Shown here in pieces: positions 16,033 to 24,136 of a stretch of 36,070 nucleotides of DNA. Made by a program: the position numbers and the translations under genes. The stretch's first letter is position 1; each line of letters starts with the position of its first letter. This DNA is from a candidate division WWE3 bacterium. GTDB taxonomy: Bacteria; Patescibacteriota; WWE3; UBA101185; UBA10185. The stretch is taken from NCBI GenBank assembly GCA_020427865.1, contig JAGQNX010000008.1:1-36070 (forward strand), written 5' to 3'. The notes under the pieces were generated by a model, which worked only from the letters and a program-made list of their open reading frames with translations, did not search any database and had not been told where the DNA came from.

Positions 16033-16473
16033 ATGTCTGCAAGAAGTTTAAACAAAGTAATGTTGATAGGTAATTTAACTCGTGATCCTGAGTTACGTTA
16101 TACGCCTCAAAATACTGCTGTATGTAGTTTTGGTATTGCCACCAATCGTGAGTGGACTAAAGAAGGTGAAAAAGTAGAAGTTGCTGACTTTCATAATGTA
16201 GTAGCTTGGAACAAATTGGCTGAGATATGTAGTCAATTACTATCTAAAGGCACTAAGATTTATATTGAAGGTCGTTTGCAAACACGTGATTGGTTAACCG
16301 AACAAGGTGAAAAGCGTTACAAAACAGAAGTTGTGATAGATGAAATGATTATACTAAGTAGTAAAGGCGGTTCTGATGATGTATCGTTTACCAATGATGA
16401 TAGCGCTTTACCTTCCGTTGATGTTAGTGACATAGATTTAGATGAAATTTTAGGTAATAGCTCTTCAGAATAA
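16033..16473 (+). CDS. ssb: Single-stranded DNA-binding protein
   Basis: The 146-aa SSB starts with SLNKVMLIGNLTRDPELRYTPQNTAVCSFGIATN, the canonical OB-fold, and continues with FHNVVAWNKLAEICSQLLSKGTKIYIEGRLQTRDW. The acidic tail ends DLDEILGNSSSE and so lacks the usual DDDIPF tip that docks partner proteins. Two tandem purine-rich sites (GGAGGA 16015-16020 and AGGAGA 16022-16027) precede the ATG, the strongest ribosome binding region in the window. Confidence 0.96.
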   Translation: MSARSLNKVMLIGNLTRDPELRYTPQNTAVCSFGIATNREWTKEGEKVEVADFHNVVAWNKLAEICSQLLSKGTKIYIEGRLQTRDWLTEQGEKRYKTEVVIDEMIILSSKGGSDDVSFTNDDSALPSVDVSDIDLDEILGNSSSE

Positions 16474-16475
16474 TT

Positions 16476-16709
16476 ATGAAAAGAAAAACATTAAAAAAAA
16501 CATTGCCAAACTGCTATTTCGAGGAAAATAATACACAACCTGATTACAAAGAAACTTTGATTCTCAGACGTTTTATTTCGGATCGTGGTAAAATCATACC
16601 TGCTAGTAGAACTGGTGTTACAAGTAAAAATCAGCGTCTATTAGCTCAAGCTATTAAGCGTGCCCGATACATGGCTTTATTACCTTATACTGATAAACAC
16701 CAGTTGTAA
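16476..16709 (+). CDS. rpsR: 30S ribosomal protein S18 (bS18)
   Basis: The 77-aa basic protein contains the S18 signature: YKETLILRRFISDRGKIIPASRTGVTSKNQRLLAQAIKRARYMALLPY. It starts two bases after ssb, so expression is coupled. In most bacteria rplI (L9) follows; here the next gene is a protease, and no L9 gene is present in the window. Loss of L9 at this position has been noted for Microgenomates and WWE3 lineages of the CPR. Confidence 0.95.
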   Translation: MKRKTLKKTLPNCYFEENNTQPDYKETLILRRFISDRGKIIPASRTGVTSKNQRLLAQAIKRARYMALLPYTDKHQL

Positions 16710-16760
16710 GGTAGTTTTTGCTTGTAGGTTCGTTTAATACTTAGGAAGATTAATTTGTTT

Positions 16761-18002
16761 ATGTCATCTTTTGAAAAATTTCAAAGAACTTTAGTCGTAC
16801 TTTTAATAGCACTTGGAACTTTTTCCGCTGGATATTACTTTGGAAAACGTGGATTTGATGTTGAAGTTGTCAAAAACCCTCCTGCTGTAAATTTTGTTAA
16901 TCGTTACCCTCCCGATCAAAATATAGATTTTGGATTATTTTGGGAAGTTTATAAAATCGTTTCAAGTTCCTATCTAGAACGCCCTGTAAATGCTCAGAAA
17001 CTAGTATATGGAGCTATAAAGGGTATGGTTGCATCTCTGGATGATCCCTACACTTCGTTTTTACCCCCACAGGACAACGAAAGTATAAATAATGCTCTAA
17101 ATGGTAAATACGAAGGTATAGGTGCTGAGTTAGGGTTAGTAGATGGTCAACTTATTATTGTCGCTCCATTAGATGGCTCACCTGCAAAGGCTTCTGGCAT
17201 ACGTTCCGGAGATAAAATTTATGCAATAGATGGTACTAGTACTGTTGGAGTAACGCTTGTAGAGGCGGTTTCTAAGATTCGTGGTCCCGCGAATACTACT
17301 GTAGTGCTTAAAATAGGTCGTGATGATGTCGAGCAACCTATTGATATGTCTATTACACGTGGTGAGATAACTATAGACAGTGTGTCTTGGGAAGACAAAG
17401 GTGACGGCGTTGCATATATAAGAATCAGCAGATTTGGTGGAGAAACCAATAACGAATGGGATAAAGTAGTTTCCGAAATTAATGTAAAAATGCAGAATTT
17501 AAATGGGATTGTTGTAGATGTACGTGGAAACCCTGGGGGCTACTTACTTTCTGCAGTTCATATTTCTGGTGAATTTTTTAGAGATAAACCTGTGTTATTC
17601 GAAGAAGATGCTTTAAAGAATCAAATACCTAGAACTACAACACGTGTTGGAGCTTTTGAAGGGGTTCCAGTTTATGTATTAATAGATGGTGGTAGTGCCT
17701 CGGCATCTGAGATTCTTTCCGCAGCATTAAAGCATAATATTAACGCCGTGCTGGTAGGACAAAAGAGTTTTGGTAAGGGAACTATTCAAGATGCTAAAGA
17801 TTTTGAAGACGGTTCTGGTATACATATTACAATTGCTAAGTGGCTAACTCCTGCAAAAGAATGGGTTCATAAAGTAGGTATAGATCCCGATGTTGTTGTG
17901 GAAATTACTAAAGAAGACATAGAAAATAAAAATGACACTCAATTAAACAAAGCCTTAGATTTTGCCCAAGGTAGGGAAGTATTTACAAAGAAAAATGACT
18001 AA
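16761..18002 (+). CDS. ctpA: C-terminal processing peptidase CtpA (S41 family)
   Basis: This exported serine protease cleaves C-termini of extracytoplasmic proteins. A single N-terminal membrane anchor (about residues 8-28) precedes a helical part, a PDZ domain (about 95-180, GIGAELGLVDGQ...GIRSGDKIYAIDG) and the S41 catalytic core. The core has the Ser motif G311-SASASE and the Lys motif GQKSFGK339-GT, forming a Ser-Lys dyad. The ATG at 16761 gives 413 aa. A TTG at 16755 is closer to the AGGA at 16743-16746, so the start is uncertain by two codons. The 3' end overlaps the htrA gene by eight bases, suggesting a two-protease operon. Confidence 0.94.
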   Translation: MSSFEKFQRTLVVLLIALGTFSAGYYFGKRGFDVEVVKNPPAVNFVNRYPPDQNIDFGLFWEVYKIVSSSYLERPVNAQKLVYGAIKGMVASLDDPYTSFLPPQDNESINNALNGKYEGIGAELGLVDGQLIIVAPLDGSPAKASGIRSGDKIYAIDGTSTVGVTLVEAVSKIRGPANTTVVLKIGRDDVEQPIDMSITRGEITIDSVSWEDKGDGVAYIRISRFGGETNNEWDKVVSEINVKMQNLNGIVVDVRGNPGGYLLSAVHISGEFFRDKPVLFEEDALKNQIPRTTTRVGAFEGVPVYVLIDGGSASASEILSAALKHNINAVLVGQKSFGKGTIQDAKDFEDGSGIHITIAKWLTPAKEWVHKVGIDPDVVVEITKEDIENKNDTQLNKALDFAQGREVFTKKND

Positions 18003-19218
18003 CGAGCAATTACCTACAACTAAAGAAAAATTTATATTTGGTAGGCACAAAAGTTCAAGAAGCAAAAAGAGTAAAGTGCTTAATTTTATTGTTTTAGCTG
18101 TTGCTGTATTCATTCTTAGTGGATATGTATATACCAAGATGGTGTCGGTGTTTCAAAATAGTATAGATTTAAGAACTTTTTCTTCCGCAAATATAACTAG
18201 CTATCTTAAAGGTTTTTTGCGTCCAAAACCCATTACTAATTCCCTAGAAACTAGTCAAAAACTTGTAGAGGAGGAGTCTTCTGTTATTGATGTAGTAGAT
18301 AAAGTCTCACCTTCTGTTGTTTCTATTGTTGTAAAACGTGTTGGTTTTGATTTTTTTACAGGTCCTGTGGTTTCCGAAGACGGTATAGGTACCGGATTTA
18401 TTGTTGATTCTAGCGGCTTGATAGTTACAAATAGTCATGTTGTTAATGATTTGGGTAATGAGTATTCCGTTATTTTATCTAATGGGACGACATACGAAGT
18501 AACTGATATACATCTTGATGAACCTACTGATTTAGCTTTGATACAAGTAACCGCGACAAATTTACCTGTCGTTGAATTTGGTGATTCTGAAAAGGTAAAG
18601 GTTGGACAAACAGCTATTGCTATTGGTAACGCTTTGGGACAGTTTTCTAATACTGTGACTAGAGGTGTTGTGTCAGGTGTAGCCCGAGAACTAACAGCCT
18701 CTGGGGGTTTTGGTGATTTAAAGACATATGAAAGCGTACTTCAAACGGATGCTGCACTTAATCCTGGAAACTCTGGGGGTCCTTTATTAAATTCTGCCGG
18801 CCAGGTAATTGGGATCAATGTTGCTACAACGCGGGGTGCTGACAATATAGGTTTTGCGATTCCCGTAAACACTCTAAAACCTCTCTTAGAGACTTTTTTG
18901 ACCGAAGGTCGTATTGTGCGCCCTTTTATAGGTGTATCGTATTCTATAATTACTAAGGAACTTGCTACTGTTAGGGATTTACCCCGCGGAGTATTTGTGT
19001 CCCGTGTACTACCTGATTCCCCTGCAGATAAAGCTGGTATAAAAAGAGGGGATATATTAACTACATTTAATGGATTGCAGCTTGACGAATCTAACACTTT
19101 AAGCAAATTGGTACGTGACTCTAAAGTAGGTACTTCCGTTAAAATTGAACTTGTACGTGATAATAAAACCCAGTCTGTTAACGTGGTATTAGAAGAGACA
19201 CCTGATTTGTTTCAATAA
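17995..19218 (+). CDS. HtrA/DegP-type trypsin-like serine protease with one PDZ domain
   Basis: This membrane-anchored quality-control protease has a cytoplasmic basic N-terminus, a single hydrophobic anchor (about residues 29-47), a trypsin-like domain with the triad H148 (TNSHVVND), D179 (PTDLALIQV) and S260 (NPGNSGGPLLN), and a C-terminal PDZ domain (about 305-395). The layout matches DegS or Gram-positive HtrA (one PDZ). ATG 17995 is chosen over the upstream TTG at 17962 because the latter lies well inside ctpA. The stop is only three bases from the convergent prfA stop. Confidence 0.94.
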   Translation: MTNEQLPTTKEKFIFGRHKSSRSKKSKVLNFIVLAVAVFILSGYVYTKMVSVFQNSIDLRTFSSANITSYLKGFLRPKPITNSLETSQKLVEEESSVIDVVDKVSPSVVSIVVKRVGFDFFTGPVVSEDGIGTGFIVDSSGLIVTNSHVVNDLGNEYSVILSNGTTYEVTDIHLDEPTDLALIQVTATNLPVVEFGDSEKVKVGQTAIAIGNALGQFSNTVTRGVVSGVARELTASGGFGDLKTYESVLQTDAALNPGNSGGPLLNSAGQVIGINVATTRGADNIGFAIPVNTLKPLLETFLTEGRIVRPFIGVSYSIITKELATVRDLPRGVFVSRVLPDSPADKAGIKRGDILTTFNGLQLDESNTLSKLVRDSKVGTSVKIELVRDNKTQSVNVVLEETPDLFQ

Positions 19219-19221
19219 AGA

Positions 19222-20196
19222 TTAAGCAGATTCTTGTGCTATCAACTTGTCTTGTAGCTCTGTAAAGACTTTTTTAACATTTCCATCTAGGATGCTCTGC
19301 ATACCATACCAGCTTGTGTTTATTCTGTGATCTGTAATTCTATCTTGAGGGAAGTTGTATGTTCTTATTTTTTCGCTTCTATCTCCTGATCCTACTTGAT
19401 CTGCTCGCAGCTCTTCAATACTTTTTACCTGTTGTTCTTGCATCATTTGATAAATACGTGATTCTAACATAGACAATGCAAGTTCACGGTTTCGTAATTG
19501 TGTACGTTCTTGCTGACATTCCACTATTACGCCGGTAGGCTTGTGAATTAGTCTTACAGCTGTAGACACTTTGTTTACATTTTGACCACCACTGCCTCCC
19601 GATCTAAAAAATTCCCATTCTAAGTCTTCTGGTTTAATTTCTATGTTTATTTTTTTAAGTTTAGGTAGTATAGCCACTGATGCTGCTGATGTATGAATTC
19701 TTCCTCCTGATTCCGTTTTTGGAACTCTTTGTACACGATGAACTCCCGATTCATTTATAAAGTAGTGCAAGACACCTTTTCCCTTTACCTGTAAAGTTAT
19801 GCTTTTAATACCTCCCATATCCGATGGGGTATTGTTTAGTTCCACTGCTTTAAATCCCTCTAATTCTACAAACCTCATATACATCCTATATAGGTCATGT
19901 GCAAATAGCGCCGCTTCTGTACCTCCCGTGCCTGCTCTGATTTCCAATATCACTTCATTTTGGTCGTAATTTGCCAGTGCGGAATCCTCTTCTACCTCTT
20001 CGGATGAAGTGCCGTTTTCTATTTCTTTTATCGCGTTTTTGAGAGTATTAATGGCTTCCTGAAGACGTTGAGTATCCTCTGTAACCATCTTTTGCAGTTC
20101 AGCATCCTGTGATCCCGTTAAAAGGGATTTAGTTTCGTTTAATACGGATTCCAATTTATTTATCTCACTTTGTAGTGAGTTTATAGCTTCATGCAT
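19222..20196 (-). CDS. prfA: Peptide chain release factor 1
   Basis: RF1 terminates translation at UAA and UAG. The 324-aa product has the catalytic GGQ in RSGGSGGQNVNKVSTAVRL. In the codon-recognition region RVPKTESGGRIHTS the tripeptide is P-K-T (the P-x-T form of RF1, not the SPF of RF2). It is somewhat shorter than E. coli RF1 (360 aa), mainly in the N-terminal coiled domain. The gene follows rpmE on the minus strand after 15 bases; rpmE-prfA proximity is seen in many Gram-positive bacteria. TATAGT ends four bases before its ATG, but evidence for a separate promoter is weak. Confidence 0.96.
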   Translation of the reverse strand: MHEAINSLQSEINKLESVLNETKSLLTGSQDAELQKMVTEDTQRLQEAINTLKNAIKEIENGTSSEEVEEDSALANYDQNEVILEIRAGTGGTEAALFAHDLYRMYMRFVELEGFKAVELNNTPSDMGGIKSITLQVKGKGVLHYFINESGVHRVQRVPKTESGGRIHTSAASVAILPKLKKINIEIKPEDLEWEFFRSGGSGGQNVNKVSTAVRLIHKPTGVIVECQQERTQLRNRELALSMLESRIYQMMQEQQVKSIEELRADQVGSGDRSEKIRTYNFPQDRITDHRINTSWYGMQSILDGNVKKVFTELQDKLIAQESA

Positions 20197-20211
20197 ACGT
20201 ACTATAGGTAG

Positions 20212-20538
20212 CTACTTAGTTGTTTTAGCTTGTTCTAGAAGTTCTTTAAGAGTAGGTTGGGGGCCTGTTTGTGTAGTTTCGTTATCTTGCTGTGTTTCTT
20301 GTGATTTAGTCTTTTTATTTGCTAATTTTGATTGTTGTGCCATTTGGCGTTTTTTCTCAAATTTATCAATTCTACCCTCGGTGTCTATTAATTTTTGAGT
20401 TCCTGTATAAAAAGGGTGACATGCACTACATATATCGAGTGTAATTTTATCTTGTGTAGATGCTGTGACAAAAGTGTTACCACAAGCACATGTTACAACT
20501 ACATCTGTATTAATTTTTGGGTGTATACCTTGCTTCAT
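20212..20538 (-). CDS. rpmE: 50S ribosomal protein L31 (bL31, zinc-binding type) with C-terminal extension
   Basis: The first 65 residues are classic L31: MKQGIHPKIN start, zinc cysteines C17, C19, C37 and C40 (CACG...CSACHPFYTG), and GTQKLIDTEGRIDKFEKKR. L31 bridges the ribosomal subunits. A further tail of about 40 residues, rich in Gln, Lys and Thr, is not part of standard L31 (about 70 aa). A TATACT sequence lies ten bases upstream of the start on the minus strand. prfA follows directly. Confidence 0.95.
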   Translation of the reverse strand: MKQGIHPKINTDVVVTCACGNTFVTASTQDKITLDICSACHPFYTGTQKLIDTEGRIDKFEKKRQMAQQSKLANKKTKSQETQQDNETTQTGPQPTLKELLEQAKTTK

Positions 20539-20554
20539 ACTTAACGTGAGTATA

Positions 20555-21610
20555 TTACCCTTTTTTTTCTGCTATTACAACCCCTGCTGCAATTAAAAAT
20601 GTTCCTAAAAGAGTAATACCTGTTGGAAGTTCTCCTAATAATACAAAAGAAAAGGGGAGTGTTAATACTGTTCCTAGATAAGAAAACATTCCAGTATCGC
20701 TAGCACTAGTCCTATCTAGTCCCCATTGAAACACTGTATATGCAATTATGGAAGAAATTAGTGCCATATATAAAAGACCCATTAACGGCACTATTGTAAT
20801 TTCTGCGATACTAAATGTAGTGGGGGTTGCACCAAAGTATCCTACCTTTTCTAAGACGGCAAAAGGTAAAAAAGTCCCTAATGCTATATAAAAAGAAAGT
20901 GCTGTATGTAAAAATGGGGTGTATTTGCCTTTAAGTGGCTTTATAGACACTTCTTTTAACGTACCTGTAAGTACAGGCGACTTTTCCCCCATAACCTCTT
21001 TAGAAAGGATTATGTAGCCTGCAAACGATACGTTATATATAAGCACTAGTATATTTCCTATAATGCGCCATGTTGTTGAGTAGGTTTGTGTGTTAATAAT
21101 TGCCTCTGCGTTATGTGAAATAGGTGCAAATATAGGTTCTAAAGCTACTATTAACGTTCCTATAAGAGCTAAAACCATGCCCTTTTTTAATTTTGGTGTT
21201 AACTTATCTTTATAAAAGTAGTGTCCCCCTGCTATTATAAAAAGTGGTGCAATTGCTCCTAAAATTGCAGCATCTATTGTGGTTGTGTATTTTATTCCTG
21301 CAAATATTAAAAGTATTCCCGATTGCCCTAATATCCCAAGCAATACTAAAGTAGGCAAGTCAGATTTTGGTACTTTTACTTTTTGTAATTCCTTAATAAC
21401 AAAAGGAAGCAATACCAAACCGACTATTAAAAATCGATAAAAAAGAAAAGTAAAAAGAGGAATATAATTGAGCGTTATTTTAATTACAACTGTAGCTAAT
21501 GCCCATATGAGAGTAGATAAAAACAGTGCCGAGTAGGCTAGTATAGATTGTCTTTTTTTACTTTGGTACTGAGTATTCTTTAACCTTTGTTTTGTATGAT
21601 TTTTGGACAT
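20555..21610 (-). CDS. EamA-family (DMT superfamily) membrane transporter
   Basis: The 351-aa protein shows about ten transmembrane helices in two EamA repeats. The first repeat begins SLFLSTLIWALATVVIKITL-like text with a conserved R-F after the second helix. The second ends in VFQWGLDRTSASDTGMFSYLGTVLTLPFSFVLLGELPTGITLLGTFLIAAGV, the strongest family signature. Substrates of this family are diverse (amino acids, nucleotides, metabolites). The gene lies 85 bases downstream of T-box-controlled hisS on the same strand, with a hairpin in between, so a link to histidine or amino acid supply is possible but unproven. A basic N-terminal extension precedes the first helix. Confidence 0.85.
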   Translation of the reverse strand: MSKNHTKQRLKNTQYQSKKRQSILAYSALFLSTLIWALATVVIKITLNYIPLFTFLFYRFLIVGLVLLPFVIKELQKVKVPKSDLPTLVLLGILGQSGILLIFAGIKYTTTIDAAILGAIAPLFIIAGGHYFYKDKLTPKLKKGMVLALIGTLIVALEPIFAPISHNAEAIINTQTYSTTWRIIGNILVLIYNVSFAGYIILSKEVMGEKSPVLTGTLKEVSIKPLKGKYTPFLHTALSFYIALGTFLPFAVLEKVGYFGATPTTFSIAEITIVPLMGLLYMALISSIIAYTVFQWGLDRTSASDTGMFSYLGTVLTLPFSFVLLGELPTGITLLGTFLIAAGVVIAEKKG

Positions 21611-21659
21611 TGAGTTTATTGTATCTGTTTTGTATAGCTTTGGGGAGTTAGATTTTTTA

Positions 21660-21686
21660 CAAAGCCCTATATGAAATAGGGCTTTG
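21660..21686 (-). terminator. Strong hairpin after hisS, lacking a U-tract
   Basis: The perfect 11-bp stem CAAAGCCCTAT / ATAGGGCTTTG has a 5-nt loop and lies nine bases after the hisS stop. On the minus strand it is followed by TAAAAAATC rather than a run of T, so it is not a standard intrinsic terminator. It may be a transcript end, a processing signal or a stabilising 3' structure before the EamA gene. Confidence 0.55.
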
Positions 21687-21695
21687 CATTAATCT

Positions 21696-22985
21696 TTAGA
21701 GCTGTACTTCCTCTTGAGTGCCAGTTTCCATGTTTTTTATTAACATAATGCCCTTATTCAATTCCTCTGGGCCTATGATTACAACTTTCTTAACCCCATT
21801 TTTATCTGCATACTTTAGTTGTTTGTCTAGTTTAGCGTTTGCATCTAACCAAGATTGGGCACTATATCCTTGAGATCTTAATTTGTCAGCAACTGCAAAG
21901 CTTGTTGTTATATATTTGGAATCCTGTTCTGGCCAAACAGTAACAAGATATTCACATGTTCCTTGCACCTTAGGAAGCAAATTCCAACCCTTTAAAAATT
22001 CTTTTAATGTCACATCTCCCATTGCATATCCTGTTGCTTCTAACTCTAAGCTATTGCCAAAAATACTAATAAGCTTGTCGAATCTTTCGCCTCCAAACAT
22101 AGATCTTTTGTTGGTTGGGTTTTTATCAAATACTTCGTATACTAATCCATCGCTGTAGTCGAAACCTCGTATTATAGAAGAGTCAAAGCTAGCATATTCT
22201 TCTAAGTTTGCGTTTTGGAGAAGTGTAAACAATTGCGTAATTGTTTGGTAACCTTTGTTATTTTGTACATCTTCTATTATATTTGGTAGCTCTTCAATTG
22301 TTGCATTCATGAAAGCTTCTATTTTTTGTGCTGCTACATTTACTATGCCTAAGTCGTCCAACATGTGTAGAAATTCTTCTTTGGAAAGTTTAGCTCTTTT
22401 ATCCATTGTCCTTCTTACTTTTGTTGCTGTTTCTTCTGATAGTCCTAGAGTGTCTATTAATAGTGCCGAAATAAGCCTTCTATCTGAGATTTTAATCTCG
22501 AACATATCTGAATTTGCTCCAAATTCACGCATTATATCTATGGCAATTTGTAGTGTTTCAAAATCACCTGTTACTTCGGGTACACCAAAAATGTTCACCT
22601 CGAGTTGATAAAATTCGCGGCCTCTTCCTAGCTGTGGTTTTTCATACCTCCAGTTGTTTCCAATCATAAACCAACGTACTGGGCGTACTAGTTCTTTGTA
22701 GTTTGCTGCGAGCATTCTTACAGTTCCCGGTGTAAGTTCTGGTCTCATTGCTAGTTTGCGTCCTCCTTGGTCCTCAAATGCGAACAACTGTTCGTTTACA
22801 ATTTCTGCACCCGATTTTGCTGCAAAAATTTCCCATGGTTCTAGAATGGGAAAACTATATTCTTGATACCCATATCTTTTGCATACCTTTTTCCATGTAT
22901 CATAGATGTAATTTTGAATTTGCATGTCTTCTGGGTAAAAGTCACGCGCACCTTTGTACGATTGTGTACTTAATGTGTTTTCCAT
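21696..22985 (-). CDS. hisS: Histidyl-tRNA synthetase
   Basis: This class II synthetase charges tRNA-His. From the ATG at 22985 the protein is 429 aa. Visible blocks are KGARDFYPEDM, MRPELTPGTVRM, motif 2 text NWRYEKPQLGRGREFYQLEVNIFG, the histidine loop RGFDYSDGLVYE, GGERFDKLISIFG (motif 3 region) and the C-terminal anticodon-binding domain. The frame stays open upstream to 23180, but that part translates the T-box leader and has no family support. A weak AGAAAG precedes the start. The gene is controlled by the T-box described separately. Confidence 0.95.
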   Translation of the reverse strand: MENTLSTQSYKGARDFYPEDMQIQNYIYDTWKKVCKRYGYQEYSFPILEPWEIFAAKSGAEIVNEQLFAFEDQGGRKLAMRPELTPGTVRMLAANYKELVRPVRWFMIGNNWRYEKPQLGRGREFYQLEVNIFGVPEVTGDFETLQIAIDIMREFGANSDMFEIKISDRRLISALLIDTLGLSEETATKVRRTMDKRAKLSKEEFLHMLDDLGIVNVAAQKIEAFMNATIEELPNIIEDVQNNKGYQTITQLFTLLQNANLEEYASFDSSIIRGFDYSDGLVYEVFDKNPTNKRSMFGGERFDKLISIFGNSLELEATGYAMGDVTLKEFLKGWNLLPKVQGTCEYLVTVWPEQDSKYITTSFAVADKLRSQGYSAQSWLDANAKLDKQLKYADKNGVKKVVIIGPEELNKGIMLIKNMETGTQEEVQL

Positions 22986-23025
22986 TTTTTTCTTTCTTTT
23001 ACTATGTGTAGTAGGATTGTTAGCT

Positions 23026-23099
23026 AAAAAAAAGCTCCCACTTTCTACATACCCAATTAGTAAACTAACTGTATACGGTATGCAGAAAACGAGAGCTTT
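23026..23099 (-). terminator. T-box-controlled intrinsic terminator of hisS
   Basis: Arms 23099-23077 and 23053-23031 form 23 consecutive pairs, four of them G-U, followed by a T-run (23033-23026). The 5' arm contains the CTCGTTTTCTGC segment that is also the 3' half of the antiterminator, so the two structures exclude each other. Confidence 0.92.
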
Positions 23100-23370
23100 G
23101 TTTAAAACAAAAGACCCGCGGTCCCATTTCTGCTTCTGTAAAGTTATGAGCTTTACAGCACTTGTCCCCGACGTGATCAAAAGATAGTATCAGGTGTTAT
23201 ATTTTACGGTTTAACTTCCGTCTAAAATTATGCTAACTATAGCTTTTCTTTTAGCTGCGCATTTGTTAACAAATGAAAAAGCGTGTTGGGTAGGGGAGTG
23301 TTAGCGGCTTTCACCGTCCCGCCTAGCTATAAACACCCTAAAACCTACTTACTATTCTTTTCTTAACGCT
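23026..23370 (-). promoter_or_regulatory. Histidine T-box riboswitch upstream of hisS
   Basis: All key parts can be traced on the minus strand. Stem I base GAAAAG (23362-23357) pairs with CTTTTTC (23281-23275). The specifier loop has AGTA (23353-23350) on one side and the His codon CAC (23285-23283) on the other, closed by GTAGG/CCTAC. The distal loop GGGACGGTGAAAGC (23320-23307) matches T-box Stem I. A palindromic element lies at 23275-23260 and an 8-bp hairpin CTGTAAAG/CTTTACAG at 23158-23136. The antiterminator is GCAGAAA (23133-23127), bulge TGGGACC (23126-23120), GCGGG (23119-23115), pairing with CTCGT and TTTCTGC (23093-23082). Bulge UGGG complements CCCA, matching the C73 discriminator of tRNA-His. 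Binding of uncharged tRNA-His should permit hisS transcription. Confidence 0.93.
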
Positions 23371-23398
23371 TTATTTTATTAATTTTTCAAGCCTCCGT

Positions 23399-23427
23399 AT
23401 TTTAATTTGTAACCAAAAATCTGTCAA
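23399..23427 (-). promoter_or_regulatory. Sigma-70 promoter of the hisS T-box transcript
   Basis: On the minus strand TTGACA (23427-23422), a 17-base spacer and TAAAAT (23404-23399) form a near-consensus promoter. The predicted start near 23392 lies about 30 bases before Stem I, giving a leader of about 400 bases. It is divergent from, and close to, the MBL promoter. Confidence 0.85.
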
Positions 23428-23455
23428 TTTCGTGCAAACATGCTAGAGGAGTCTG

Positions 23456-23464
23456 TGCTACAAT
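23456..23464 (+). promoter_or_regulatory. Extended -10 promoter of the leaderless MBL gene
   Basis: TGC-TACAAT ends six bases before the ATG at 23471. No Shine-Dalgarno site lies between the predicted transcription start and the start codon. The element lies about 30 bases from the hisS -35 box on the other strand. Confidence 0.8.
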
Positions 23465-23470
23465 TCGCAC

Positions 23471-24127
23471 ATGGAATTAACATATTTAGCACACTCATGT
23501 TTTAAGTTATCAACAAAAAATCTTAATATAATTATTGACCCCTATGAACCTACAGAAACGGGTTACAAGTTGCCTAAACAGGGTGCAGACGTAGTTTTGG
23601 TAACTCATGAACATTTTGATCACAATTATATTGAAGGTGTTTCTGACTATCGTTTACTAATCAATAGTCCTGGTGAATATGAGGTAGGTGGTGTGTTTGT
23701 TCAAGGATTTGCATCATTTCATGATGATGTACAAGGGGAACTTAGAGGTAAAAACACGATGTATTTAATAGATATAGAAGGTGTTAATGTATTACATCTA
23801 GGAGACTTGGGTCATTTGTTAGATAAGGAAACTGTAGAAAAGTTGCCTGATATAGATGTTTTATTAGTTCCAGTTGGTGGTACATATACGATTGATGCAA
23901 AATTAGCCTCTAAAGTTGTAGCTGATTTAGCTCCTACTGTAGTTGTACCTATGCATTATCAAACTCAATCTCCAACAAAGTTGAGTTCGGAACTTGCACC
24001 TTTATCTAAATTTTTAGAAGAGATGGGTGCAGAACAAGAGTATGAGCAACTAGATGTATTAAAAATGGCAAAGGCTAATGAGGTTTCGGAAGACACTAAG
24101 GTAGTTGTACTTACTCCCAAATATTAA
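23471..24127 (+). CDS. Metallo-beta-lactamase-fold hydrolase, UlaG-like
   Basis: The 218-aa protein carries the metal-binding motif H46-E-H48-F-D50-H51 in VLVTHEHFDHNYIEG. Later ligands are expected at LHLGDLGH and VVPMHY. The N-terminal TYLAHSCFKLSTKNLNIIIDP is typical of the UlaG-like branch (COG2220), which includes L-ascorbate-6-phosphate lactonase and many proteins of unknown substrate. It looks cytoplasmic (no signal peptide). The true reaction cannot be read from sequence. dnaB follows after 40 bases on the same strand. Confidence 0.88.
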   Translation: MELTYLAHSCFKLSTKNLNIIIDPYEPTETGYKLPKQGADVVLVTHEHFDHNYIEGVSDYRLLINSPGEYEVGGVFVQGFASFHDDVQGELRGKNTMYLIDIEGVNVLHLGDLGHLLDKETVEKLPDIDVLLVPVGGTYTIDAKLASKVVADLAPTVVVPMHYQTQSPTKLSSELAPLSKFLEEMGAEQEYEQLDVLKMAKANEVSEDTKVVVLTPKY

Positions 24128-24136
24128 TAGTTGAGT

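Noticed and set aside
22986..23180. N-terminal extension of hisS (65 extra residues in frame)
   Set aside because: This segment overlaps the antiterminator and terminator of the T-box. The encoded residues have no HisRS similarity, and family homology starts just after ATG 22985.
23283..23287. Asn (AAC) specifier reading in the T-box
   Set aside because: AAC also overlaps the loop, but the UGGG bulge requires C73, typical of tRNA-His, and the downstream gene is hisS.
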